A stretch of 44,368 nucleotides of DNA from positions 1 to 44,368 of the forward strand of contig SHZS01000008.1 of the NCBI GenBank assembly GCA_009692105.1, read 5' to 3'. Origin of the DNA: Gemmatimonadota bacterium. Its GTDB lineage: Bacteria > Gemmatimonadota > Gemmatimonadetes > Longimicrobiales > Gaopeijiaceae. The position numbers and the translations under genes are program-made. The stretch's first letter is position 1. The number at the start of each line of letters is the position of its first letter. Positions 18,585-26,476 of this stretch are shown here, piece by piece. A model generated the notes under the pieces. The model saw only the letters and a program-made list of their open reading frames with translations. It made no database searches and was not told where the DNA came from.

Positions 18585-18965
18585 GTGCGGAACCTGATCG
18601 TCCGACTCTTCGTAAACGCAGTGGCCCTCTGGGTCGCCGCGCGTATGGTGGACGGAATCGCCCTCAGCGGTGCGTTCTGGGAGGTGCTTCTGGTCGCGGC
18701 CGTATTCGGGCTGGTGAACGCACTCCTCAAGCCGCTCCTCATCCTCCTCTCCCTGCCCTTCCTGATCCTCACGCTCGGCCTCTTCACGATCGTCATCAAC
18801 TCGCTCCTTCTAATGCTCACAGCCACTCTCGTGGACGCCTTGGCGGTGGAGGGGTGGTGGGCCGCCCTAGTTGGGAGCGTGCTCATCTCGATCGTGAGTC
18901 TCCTCTTCTCGATGCTCCTCCCGGAGGACCAACACGGCCCAGGCTGGGCCACAGGACCAGAATAG
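18585..18965 (+). CDS. Phage-holin-4 superfamily membrane protein
   Basis: The 126-residue protein from a GTG has four hydrophobic segments and the family phrase FGLVNALLKPLLILLSLPFLILT, broken here as FGLVNALLKPLL followed by a second helix. This family is common in bacterial chromosomes; despite the name most members are not phage genes, and their role is unknown. It is only 32 bases from the start of the divergent addB-like gene, so the promoters must overlap or lie inside the genes. No phage genes are nearby. Confidence 0.85.
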   Translation: MRNLIVRLFVNAVALWVAARMVDGIALSGAFWEVLLVAAVFGLVNALLKPLLILLSLPFLILTLGLFTIVINSLLLMLTATLVDALAVEGWWAALVGSVLISIVSLLFSMLLPEDQHGPGWATGPE

Positions 18966-19048
18966 CTCGTGACCACGTTCCTACCGAGTATTAATATGAG
19001 GAGGTTTCCCGGATACACACCATCACGCCCCCCGCCGGTGTCTCGCGC

Positions 19049-19484
19049 TTGATCCGCTGCCCCGATGGTCCGTGGGGACGACCTTTGCTCGCCTCCAGGC
19101 TTTTACTCTCACTCACGCTCGCCGCGTGTGAGGACTCGTCGACCGGCTCAGAGCCGTCGCCCGTGGGGGTGTACGCGCTCCTCTTGGTCGCCGGGGATGA
19201 GCTCCCCACCATCCAGTCGGAGAGCCACGAACGTGCGGGTCGATCTCGTATTGGGAGGCTTCGAGGTCCGCGCGAACGGCAGCTGCGAACAGGGGTTCGA
19301 GTTTCTGGACACGTTCGCGGACTCGGCGCGGGCTCGCGTCAGCGTGCGCGACTGCTCCTGGGAACGTACCGGGAACACGCTCGTGATGGCGCGCGAGGAC
19401 GGATACCGCGCGACGGACCAGATCCTCGGGAACCGGCTCAACATGACCGGCTACGACAACCAGAGCTTCGTCTACGAGAGGTAG
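19049..19484 (+). pseudogene. Small lipoprotein gene split by a frameshift
   Basis: Two overlapping frames together make one plausible protein. The first, from a TTG at 19049 or 19085, gives a lipoprotein signal (LLASRLLLSLTLAAC with the lipobox LAAC), then PSPVGVYALLLVAGDELPTIQ. The second frame, shifted by one base, gives VRVDLVLGGFEVRANGSCEQ and continues to NQSFVYER before a stop at 19484. The switch must occur around 19205-19235. Alone, the first frame reads on into Arg-rich sequence and the second lacks a signal. A single-base sequencing error or a real mutation would both explain it. The family is not recognised; the G-x-Y-x-L-x-x-x-x-G-x-x-L-P pattern is common in small Gemmatimonadota lipoproteins, from memory. 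Confidence 0.6.
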
Positions 19485-19488
19485 AGCC

Positions 19489-20718
19489 TCAGTACCTCGG
19501 TAGGCTGGGATCGACCTCTTTCTGCCAGGCGCGGATCCCACCCCTGAGGTTCCAAACCTTCCGGAATCCTGCATCCCGCAGCTGCTTCAGGGCCTTCGCG
19601 CTCCTTGCCCCGGTCTGGCAGTAAAAGACGATCTCCTCGGCAGAGTCAAGCTCCGGGAGACGCTCGAGCAGGGTGTCGAGGGGGATCAGGTCCGCCCCGT
19701 AGACAGCCAAGTTCACGATCTCCCATTCGTGCGGCTCCCGCACATCCACCACGCGGATCGTGTCGCCGCGCTCCAGCCGCTCGTGGAGCTCCTTCGCGGA
19801 GATCGTCGGAACGTCCGCGTGATCCTCGGCCGCTCCTTCCTCGTAGCTCGGGACGCCGCAGAACTCGAGGTAGTCGATGAGCTCCGTCACCGTGGGGTTC
19901 GTGCCGCAGACCGGGCACTCCGGGTTCTTTCGGAGCTTTAGGGTCCGCCATTCGATGGCCAGGGCGTCGAAGAGGAGGAGGCGACCGATCAAGGGCTCCC
20001 CGCGGCCGATGATGAGCTTGATCGTCTCCAGCGCCTGGAGGGCCCCGATGATCCCCGGGAGCACGCCAAGCACACCTCCTTCGGCACAGCTCGGGACCAT
20101 TCCGGGGGGCGGGGGCTCCCGGAAGAGGCACCGATAGCACGGCCCGTGGCGGGCGTCGAAGACCGAGACCTGGCCCTCGAACCGGAAGATGGATCCGTAA
20201 ACGTTCGGCTTCCCTAGGAGCACGCAGGCGTCGTTCGTGAGATAGCGGGTCGGGAAGTTGTCCGTCCCGTCAACAACGACATCGTAGGGCCGGATCACGT
20301 CGAGGGCGTTCTCGCTCGTGAGCCGCACCTCGTGCGGGACGATCTCCACGTGGGGATTCACGTCGTTCAGGCGCTCCGCGGCGGACTCGATCTTCGGGCG
20401 GCCCACGTCCTTCGTCCCGTGGAGGACCTGCCGCTGCAGATTGGTCGTGTCCACCACATCGAAGTCCACGATCCCGATCTTCCCGACCCCGGCCGCAGCC
20501 AGGTAGAGCCCCAGGGGGGATCCGAGCCCGCCCGCGCCGATCATCAGGACGCTCGCGTTTTTCAGCCGACGCTGACCCGTCATCCCCACCTCGGGCATGA
20601 TGAGGTGCCGCGAATAGCGCTCGATCTCCTCGTGACCCAACCTGGGGAGGTCTCCGGAAGGGACGACCCACGGAGGGAGACCCCCGGGTCCGGTCGAGTT
20701 GCCGCCTTGCGCGCTCAT
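19489..20718 (-). CDS. moeZ: MoeZ/MoeB-type adenylyltransferase with C-terminal rhodanese domain
   Basis: The 409-residue protein is an E1-like enzyme with a sulfurtransferase. Residues 25-265 are ThiF/MoeB: nucleotide-binding GAGGLGSPLGLYLAAAGVG, NLQRQVLHG, CYRCLFREPPP, CAEGGVLGVLPG and the CPVCG half of the zinc site. Residues 300-405 are rhodanese with catalytic Cys in VFYCQTGARSAK. Such enzymes adenylate the Gly-Gly end of MoaD/ThiS/CysO-like carriers and then load sulfur as a thiocarboxylate. It is the last gene of the cysH-sir-unknown-moeZ run, seven bases after its neighbour. The candidate carrier is encoded about 8 kb away (28.9-29.2 kb). It may also serve molybdopterin synthesis. Confidence 0.93.
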   Translation of the reverse strand: MSAQGGNSTGPGGLPPWVVPSGDLPRLGHEEIERYSRHLIMPEVGMTGQRRLKNASVLMIGAGGLGSPLGLYLAAAGVGKIGIVDFDVVDTTNLQRQVLHGTKDVGRPKIESAAERLNDVNPHVEIVPHEVRLTSENALDVIRPYDVVVDGTDNFPTRYLTNDACVLLGKPNVYGSIFRFEGQVSVFDARHGPCYRCLFREPPPPGMVPSCAEGGVLGVLPGIIGALQALETIKLIIGRGEPLIGRLLLFDALAIEWRTLKLRKNPECPVCGTNPTVTELIDYLEFCGVPSYEEGAAEDHADVPTISAKELHERLERGDTIRVVDVREPHEWEIVNLAVYGADLIPLDTLLERLPELDSAEEIVFYCQTGARSAKALKQLRDAGFRKVWNLRGGIRAWQKEVDPSLPRY

Positions 20719-20725
20719 GTTCTGT

Positions 20726-21322
20726 TCAAGCCACGAGGTGCTGATGGACTTGCTGTGCCGCCTCGATCCGGACCTCGAGCGCGAGGCGGTCCCGGGGATC
20801 GTTCTTCACCCGGGACACCCGGACCGGGCGCCCTCCATAAACCGAGCTCGCGGCTTCCTGCACCACTTCGCTCAGGGCCTCGAATCCGGCGTCCGTATTC
20901 GGGGCTCGGAGCCGGTCGTTCGATTCGACCCGAACCAGCGACGCGTCGAATCTGAACTTCCCCTCGATCCGGGGATCCCCTTCGAGGCGCCCGGCCACCA
21001 GAAGCGCGTACCTGAACGTGGAGGCCACGGCCTCCTTCGCGTCTCCCGCCATCCGGACCCGGCGCTGAGCGAGTAGCCCGAACCGCCCGTCCGCCCGGTC
21101 CAAGGCAAAGCTGAGCTCCTGGGCGACCAGCATGATCCCTGGGCTGTCGGGGGTGTGCGCGTAGTCGGCGACATCGAGGAGGATGAGGTCGAGGGCCCGG
21201 TCCCGGATCCACTCGTGGAAGATGGGCACGAAGAGCGACGCGTCGTCCACGATCTCCGGAGAGGCGGAAGCGTAAAGCTTCACGCAGACCCGGTAGAACC
21301 CGGTCAGCTTGTCCTTACTCAC
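20726..21322 (-). CDS. Unknown protein translationally coupled to sulfite reductase
   Basis: The protein is 198 residues from a GTG at 21322 that overlaps the sulfite reductase stop as GTGA. Longer frames upstream fall inside the reductase gene and are rejected. It is soluble and mixed alpha/beta in look, with VPIFHEWIRDRALDLILLDVADYAHTP (broken here after VPIFHEWIRD) and GIMLVAQELSFALDRADGRFG as its more distinctive stretches. It has one cysteine and no recognisable catalytic motif. I do not recognise the family. Position between sulfite reductase and moeZ, with coupling on one side and a seven-base gap on the other, argues for a role in sulfite reduction or sulfur transfer. Confidence 0.85.
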   Translation of the reverse strand: MSKDKLTGFYRVCVKLYASASPEIVDDASLFVPIFHEWIRDRALDLILLDVADYAHTPDSPGIMLVAQELSFALDRADGRFGLLAQRRVRMAGDAKEAVASTFRYALLVAGRLEGDPRIEGKFRFDASLVRVESNDRLRAPNTDAGFEALSEVVQEAASSVYGGRPVRVSRVKNDPRDRLALEVRIEAAQQVHQHLVA

Positions 21323-23634
21323 TTCGTGACTCCCTTCGTGAGCCTCACGGCCGAGCCACTTGCGGCCGCCCGGGCCTCGAGGAGCCGCGTGTAGCACCCG
21401 TGGGCCGCCTCGATGAAGAGCTGGGCCTCCTCCACTCGCCTCCGGGACTCGTCCCCGTCGCGGACCCGCCCGCCCGCCTCGTGCGCACTCTGGAGATAAC
21501 CCCATTCCTTCGCGCCCACGAAGCGCTCGAAGAAGATCTCCGTATCGATGAACTTCGCCTCGAACTCCGGGAAGACGATCAGGGGATCGCCCTTCTGGTC
21601 CGGGTTCTCCACCTTGAGAAGCCCCTGGGCCGCGAAGATCATCGCCTGGTAGGCAAGCCTCCCGGCCTCGTCGAACCGGTTATCGCCCGCCCTGACGTCG
21701 TCCACCAGCACGGAGGCGTCGAACACCTTCGATTCCGCGTTGGCGAGGCTAAACTGCGTGAGAGTCACGACCTCTCCCGCGCACTCGCCCACGCCGATGT
21801 CTCCGATGGAGTACTCACGGGCGTCGTGCCAGTCGATGTAGAAGCTGGGATCCGTCTCGTACGCCGGAACGGCGATCAGATCCTCGAGCTTCCCTTTGAT
21901 CTCCTTCTTCCCGACCCGCATCACCCATCCGCGGAATGTCTCCTCCGGCTGGCGCTCCTTCGTGAAGAGCTCCAGGAGACGATCCACGGCCTCGGGGACA
22001 CGCTTGGACGGCACGGCGCCCATGGCGAGGCCGTAATTCCCCGCGTTCTCCTCGAGTGATCCGCCCAGGAGGAGCTGAAAGTGGGGGACCTTGTACGCAC
22101 CGATGTTACGGCTCGAGCCGTAAAACCCGATGTCCGCGATGTGGTGCATCCCGCAAGAGTTCGGGCACCCGCTCACTTTGACGTGCACGTCCTTCAAGAC
22201 CGGATCCAGGTGGAGGCCCCGATCGTGTAAACGCTCCCTCAGCTCCGCGCCGAGCCCCCGCGCGCTCGCGATCCCTAGCTTGCAGGTGTCGGTGCCAGGG
22301 CACGCCGTCACGTCCGTGATCGATCCAGCTCCCGTGACGACCAGCTTGGCCACGTGCAGGTCGTTGTAGAGCGCGATGAGATCCTGCTCGTGGATCCACC
22401 GGAGGAAGAAGTTCTGGTCCACGTTCGTCCGGAGTGCCCCGGGGGCATAACGGCGCACGAGGTCGGCGAGCGTCCGCGATTGGCGCGAGGTGATGTCGCC
22501 CAGCGGAAGGTTGATCGTCACTCCCACGAAGCCCTTCTGACGCTGGCGATACACGTTCGTCTTCGACCATTCCTCGAATCCGGCCGCAGACTTTGCCGAC
22601 CCGTCCGTGGCGGCCTTCGGAAGCCCCTCGATCTGCGGGAGGTGCGCCTCGTCGAGCCAGGCGTCCCATCGGGGATCCCGCTCCAGAACGGCGAGCTCCT
22701 CGTCCACCAGGCGGTGGAATTCCTCGATCCCGAGCTGAGCCACGAGGAACTTGATCCTCGCCTTATTTCGGTTCCGCTTCTCCCCGAGACGGGCGTACAC
22801 GCGAGCGATCGCCTGGGAGACCGGAAGCATCTGAGACTCGGGCATGAACTCGTAGAGCACCTTGGCGACGTGAGGGACGGGACCGAGCCCTCCCCCCACG
22901 ACCACCGTGAACCCGCGCTCCTCCTTCCCGTCCACCTCTCGGATGGCGGCGATGAACCCCAGGTCGTGCATCATGACGCGGGCGCAGCCTTCGTGCCCAC
23001 ATCCCGAGTAGGCGATCTTGAACTTCCGGCCGAAGTCCTGGACGTCTGGATGTCCGAGGAGAAAATAGGTCTCGGCCTTCGCGTAGGCCGAGATGTCGAA
23101 GCGCTCGTCCGTGCAGATCCCGGCCTTCGGGCAGCCGGTCACGTTCCGCACCGAGTTCCCGCACGCCTCCCGCGTCGTGATCCCGACCGAGGCGAGCCGC
23201 CGGTGCATGTCGGGGGTATCTTCGATGTCCACGTAGTGCAACTGCACGTCCTGGCGCGTCGTGATGTGGAGGACGGCGTTCGAGTACTCCTCCGCACAGT
23301 CCGCAAGCACCTCTAGCTGCTCGGCCGTAACCCGCCCGTACGGGATCTTGATCCGCTGCATCCCGGGGGCATCGAACTCCGTCTCAGGACCCTTGGTGAG
23401 GCCCCGGCGCCGGAAGAGGATCTCCTGCGTCTTCGTGCCGTCGTAGCGCTGGCCGTTGTCGTAGCGCTGCCCGTACGCGCCTCTCCGGAGGCGCAACTCG
23501 GCGAAGACCTTTTCCTCGATCTTGAGCTGCTTTCGGAGCTCCATCTGCGCCTCGAACGAGTCGATCTCCTCCGCCATTGCTGGGGGGATCCGATCGGCGA
23601 GGACCTCCTTCCAACTACGCTGTGCTTGGCTCAT
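21319..23634 (-). CDS. sir: Ferredoxin-type nitrite/sulfite reductase with C-terminal extension
   Basis: The protein is 771 residues from the ATG at 23634; a longer frame to 23784 lies partly in cysH. It has the two-fold NIR_SIR layout: a ferredoxin-like half domain (GMQRIKIPYGRVTAEQLEVL, HITTRQDVQLHYV), a first siroheme domain, a second half domain (NLPLGDITSRQSRTLADL) and the cluster-binding cysteines in CPGTDTC and GCPNSCG that hold the 4Fe-4S/siroheme pair. It reduces sulfite to sulfide with six electrons, or nitrite to ammonia; the cysH neighbour favours sulfite. After about residue 600 there are 150 or more extra residues (ANAESKVFDASVLVDDVRAG, FEAKFIDTEIFFERFVGAKE) that look like a helical HEPN-type domain. 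No flavoprotein subunit is nearby, so ferredoxin is the likely donor. Confidence 0.94.
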   Translation of the reverse strand: MSQAQRSWKEVLADRIPPAMAEEIDSFEAQMELRKQLKIEEKVFAELRLRRGAYGQRYDNGQRYDGTKTQEILFRRRGLTKGPETEFDAPGMQRIKIPYGRVTAEQLEVLADCAEEYSNAVLHITTRQDVQLHYVDIEDTPDMHRRLASVGITTREACGNSVRNVTGCPKAGICTDERFDISAYAKAETYFLLGHPDVQDFGRKFKIAYSGCGHEGCARVMMHDLGFIAAIREVDGKEERGFTVVVGGGLGPVPHVAKVLYEFMPESQMLPVSQAIARVYARLGEKRNRNKARIKFLVAQLGIEEFHRLVDEELAVLERDPRWDAWLDEAHLPQIEGLPKAATDGSAKSAAGFEEWSKTNVYRQRQKGFVGVTINLPLGDITSRQSRTLADLVRRYAPGALRTNVDQNFFLRWIHEQDLIALYNDLHVAKLVVTGAGSITDVTACPGTDTCKLGIASARGLGAELRERLHDRGLHLDPVLKDVHVKVSGCPNSCGMHHIADIGFYGSSRNIGAYKVPHFQLLLGGSLEENAGNYGLAMGAVPSKRVPEAVDRLLELFTKERQPEETFRGWVMRVGKKEIKGKLEDLIAVPAYETDPSFYIDWHDAREYSIGDIGVGECAGEVVTLTQFSLANAESKVFDASVLVDDVRAGDNRFDEAGRLAYQAMIFAAQGLLKVENPDQKGDPLIVFPEFEAKFIDTEIFFERFVGAKEWGYLQSAHEAGGRVRDGDESRRRVEEAQLFIEAAHGCYTRLLEARAAASGSAVRLTKGVTK

Positions 23635-23716
23635 TATCTGCCGTCCCGATCCACGTAGAGATGCAAGACCCGCATCGTAAACTTCGAACCCCACCTCACA
23701 GATTTCGATACCCGGC

Positions 23717-24451
23717 TCATAGCTGATGGAGCCCGCACTCCGTTCGGGTGCTCCCCCGCCACCGGCCGGCCCTCTCGTGCTCACCGGGAAGGGTCGGGGT
23801 GGTCAGGGGCTCGTCCCCGATGCTCGCGTAGCCCTCGTCATGCAGCGGGTGGTAGAGGACCCGGTTCACCATCACGAACTCCCAGACCTGATCGAGCGTC
23901 CAACGCGCGAGGGGGTTCACCTTTGTGCGGCCGCTCTGCTCGACGATCGGAATTCCGGCGCGCGTCAGAGACTGGTCCCTCCGGCGACCGTTGACCCACC
24001 CCTCGAACCCGGTCAAGGCCTCCTTCATCGGCTCCACCTTTGTGAGCTGATGGAAGAGCTCTTCGTCCCGCTCCCAGAGGCGCGGGCCATGCTGAGCCTC
24101 GAACGCCTCCCTCGACGCGGCGGGCTTGAAGACCCGGAGATCCAGTCCATAGTGGCTTCGGACGTGCTCCGCGTGCGCCAGCGTCTCCGGAAAGTGGTAG
24201 AGAGTGTCGACAAAGAGCACCGGAACTCGAATGTCCTCCTCGGCCATCATGTGGATGAGCACCATCCCACTGGGTCCAAAGGTCGAGGATATGGCAACGC
24301 GCCCATCGGGGAAGGCGGCTGTGGCCCAGCGAAGCACCTCTCGAGGATGGGCGGTCTCAAACTGCTGGTTCAGCTCCGCGGCCTCCTCCGGGGTGAGCGG
24401 AGCCGGACCGACCACGGGATCGGCCGCCATGCCATCCGCCGTGATGCCCAT
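23717..24451 (-). CDS. cysH: Phosphoadenylyl-sulfate (PAPS) reductase
   Basis: About 244 residues from the ATG at 24451, which has GGGAG eight bases upstream; longer frames back to 24562 add a low-complexity Gly/Glu stretch. The fold is the adenine nucleotide alpha-hydrolase type (AISSTFGPSGMVLIHM, VLFVDTLYHFPETL, KVEPMKEAL, GRTKVNPLARWT). The catalytic cysteine is the only one, in the C-terminal ECGLH. The two Cys pairs that bind a 4Fe-4S cluster in APS reductases are missing, so it should use PAPS rather than APS. It makes sulfite for the reductase encoded 83 bases downstream. A terminator hairpin lies between its start and the upstream CbiX-type gene. Confidence 0.93.
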   Translation of the reverse strand: MGITADGMAADPVVGPAPLTPEEAAELNQQFETAHPREVLRWATAAFPDGRVAISSTFGPSGMVLIHMMAEEDIRVPVLFVDTLYHFPETLAHAEHVRSHYGLDLRVFKPAASREAFEAQHGPRLWERDEELFHQLTKVEPMKEALTGFEGWVNGRRRDQSLTRAGIPIVEQSGRTKVNPLARWTLDQVWEFVMVNRVLYHPLHDEGYASIGDEPLTTPTLPGEHERAGRWRGSTRTECGLHQL

Positions 24452-24563
24452 CGTCTCGACTCCCGCCTCGGGGATGCCTTCCACCGTCGTCTCCACCTCG
24501 CCGTCTCCACCTCGCCCTTGTCCGCCCTCGGTGTTCACCCTCGGTCGTCGGTGCCGCCACAAA

Positions 24564-24598
24564 CAAAAAACCCCGACCTCTTCTTTGAGAGGTCGGGG
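24564..24598 (-). terminator. Intrinsic terminator between cbiX-type gene and cysH
   Basis: CCCCGACCTC (24571-24580) pairs perfectly with GAGGTCGGGG (24589-24598) around an eight-base loop. Reading the minus strand, six T residues follow at once (24570-24565). This is a strong Rho-independent terminator. It may end transcripts of the CbiX-type gene whose stop is at 24723, or act as an attenuator for cysH, whose start is about 110 bases further on. Confidence 0.85.
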
Positions 24599-24722
24599 CC
24601 GAAGTCCTCAGCGCAATCTAGTGTCTACGCGGAGCGTCTCCCGGACCCACCCCCCAAAGGGAAGGTCTGATAGCAACACATCGCGCAACAGGTAGCAGCG
24701 TTTCGGGTCATGGCCTGGGAGT

Positions 24723-26216
24723 CTAGGCCCGGCCACGGGTCGCGTCAAGTGCGCGTCCGGCAAGATCTAGGGTCTCTTTCGCCCTGCCGAGGAGCACCGA
24801 GCAAGGCTCCGGACAGGGCGTCCGATCGACGTCCGGCCCCTCTCCGTCGTCGTCCTCCCCGACCCCGGCCCAGGTGGGGGTGCGAAGGCAATGTTCGCGG
24901 GCACAGCACACGCCCACCAGCTCCCCTACCTCAGCCGCGGAGATCCTGCCTATCCCCGCGTAGATCCCGCTCTGGCGGGCGGCGACCTGCTCGAAGGGTG
25001 TAACGCTGAGCCGGCCCTGGGCCGCCAGGTAACGGTGGACCGGAGCCGCGGGATACAGGTGCGTGAACACCTCCCACAAGCCCTCCGGGCCGAGGCCGGC
25101 AAACCGCCACCCCGCCACCAGGTCCGGGGCGGTCTTCAGGGGCCGGTGCCCGCCTGTGTTCGAGAGGGCCGCCAATTCCACCGCTTCCTCGAGGTCCCGG
25201 AACTTCCTGAGCTCCGACGGATCCCGATCGCGGTCCGCGAGGTGTCGGACCTCGAACCGTGGCTCGCCGGACGCTGAGCTCTCGCACAACCGCACTGCCG
25301 TCTGGAGGAAGACCCTACCCCCCACGCCCGCTTGGGAGATCCAATCCAGGAATTCGTACCGGGCATTCGTCACATCGGCCGGAGTCGCTCCAGCTCCCTC
25401 CACTACCGGGGGCACGGTCGCGTTCCCCGGGCGTGCTCTCTCCTCGGCTACCAACTCCCGGACCACATCCGTCAAGGCGGGGTGGGTGCCCACGGGCTGC
25501 GCGTACCAGATCGTGGTCGAGCCACGCTCCGTCCTCCCCCCCGAGAGCGCCAGCGCACGCGGCAGAGTCGTCCCCACGTGCCACCCATCCGACATGAAGA
25601 AGGGGACGAGGATCAGATACGAGTCATCGAAGGCGTCCAAGAGCCCCTCCACCCGTGGCTCCTCGTCCAGGAAGGCCGCGATCACCCGTCGGTACCGCCC
25701 TCGGCCTTGGAGCCGCTCTACCAGGGATCGCGTGGTGCCTCCGGATCCTGGGTGCTTCTCGGTTCCATGCCCCACCACTACCAGCGTGGCCCGGGCCTCG
25801 TCCGCCGGATCGAGAGGGGCCACCTCCCTCGCCCGTTCCAACACGAACCCTTCCATCGCTGGGTGTGCTCCCACGGGGCGGCAGTACCGGATCGTCCTTC
25901 CGGCGCGCCGCGTGGTCCGGCCCGTGAGGCCGAGCTCCCTCGGGATGACGCTCTCCGTGAAGTAGCCCGTGCTCGTGAGGCAGGGCACGACGAACACATC
26001 GTGGCTCTCGATCAGGTCCATGGCGGAGTGGAGGTGTGGGTCCTCCTTCCAGAACCCCACCCGGACCTCAGCGAACGCCCGCTCCTTTCGCAGGCGTCTC
26101 GCAAGCTGGTGCACCGGGCGAGCCGAGTCCGGGCTGTGCTGAGAACCGTGCCCGACGAGGAGTAGCGCTGCGGCCGACTCTGGCCTCTCGGATCCCCCGC
26201 CTCGCGTCCTTGACAA
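24723..26216 (-). CDS. Tandem CbiX-type sirohydrochlorin chelatase with DR2241-like Fe-S C-terminus
   Basis: The 497-residue protein starts at a TTG (26216), the only in-frame start before the first motif. Residues 16-120 and 140-250 are two CbiX half-domains, each opening with a VGHG phrase (LLLVGHGSQH, LVVVGHGTEKHP) and each with an HPA loop (VGAHPAMEG, VGTHPALTD). CbiX/SirB proteins insert Fe or Co into sirohydrochlorin. The C-terminal 200 residues carry cysteines in VCCAREHCL and TPCPEPCS, matching a 4Fe-4S domain described for Deinococcus DR2241. With cobA divergent and sulfite reductase downstream, iron insertion to give siroheme is the likely role. No NAD-dependent precorrin-2 dehydrogenase is seen in the window. 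Confidence 0.9.
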   Translation of the reverse strand: MSRTRGGGSERPESAAALLLVGHGSQHSPDSARPVHQLARRLRKERAFAEVRVGFWKEDPHLHSAMDLIESHDVFVVPCLTSTGYFTESVIPRELGLTGRTTRRAGRTIRYCRPVGAHPAMEGFVLERAREVAPLDPADEARATLVVVGHGTEKHPGSGGTTRSLVERLQGRGRYRRVIAAFLDEEPRVEGLLDAFDDSYLILVPFFMSDGWHVGTTLPRALALSGGRTERGSTTIWYAQPVGTHPALTDVVRELVAEERARPGNATVPPVVEGAGATPADVTNARYEFLDWISQAGVGGRVFLQTAVRLCESSASGEPRFEVRHLADRDRDPSELRKFRDLEEAVELAALSNTGGHRPLKTAPDLVAGWRFAGLGPEGLWEVFTHLYPAAPVHRYLAAQGRLSVTPFEQVAARQSGIYAGIGRISAAEVGELVGVCCAREHCLRTPTWAGVGEDDDGEGPDVDRTPCPEPCSVLLGRAKETLDLAGRALDATRGRA

Positions 26217-26476
26217 GGTCGAAACGCCTCCCCCACATACGCTTTGTGCCAGAGGCGCGCCGTTCCGAGGTTCGAGGCGCGCAGCCCGAGAATCACCACG
26301 GTGCCTTCGATCTCAACCTAACGCAGCTCTACCGCGGCGCTGAAGGGATCGGCGGAGGGTGATTTGCGACCAGGACCGGACGAAGCCCCCACCTCTCGAG
26401 AGGCCGGGGCTTTTTTCATTCGAGCAGCGCCTCTCGGGAGGGAGCGGGCTCGCTGGGCATGATGCTAGTTTGACGC
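26217..26476 (+). promoter_or_regulatory. Divergent control region and leader of cobA
   Basis: This 260-base gap separates the minus-strand chelatase gene from plus-strand cobA. It holds a hairpin with GCGCGCC (26255-26261) pairing to GGCGCGC (26276-26282), a GATTTGCGACCAGGAC stretch at 26361-26376, and the terminator at 26385-26416. A TAGTTT box at 26466-26471 sits five bases before the cobA ATG and could be a -10 element for a leaderless transcript. Since no plus-strand gene lies upstream within the gap, the terminator is either an attenuator in a long leader or an insulator. Confidence 0.5.
26385..26416 (+). terminator. Terminator or attenuator upstream of cobA
   Basis: A hairpin with outer pairs GCCCC (26385-26389)/GGGGC (26406-26410), two mismatches, and an inner perfect 12-base palindrome CCTCTCGAGAGG is followed by six T residues (26411-26416). 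It ends 60 bases before the cobA start. It has no upstream plus-strand gene to terminate, which favours attenuation. Confidence 0.8.

Noticed and set aside
18585-18965. Prophage signal from the holin-family gene
   Set aside because: The family is a common chromosomal one and no phage genes flank it.
23635-23784. Fifty-residue extension of sulfite reductase
   Set aside because: It overlaps cysH's 3' end and has no conserved character; the ATG at 23634 fits the family start.
24564-24722. SAM riboswitch upstream of cysH
   Set aside because: No SAM-I or SAM-II consensus could be matched; only a terminator is clear.
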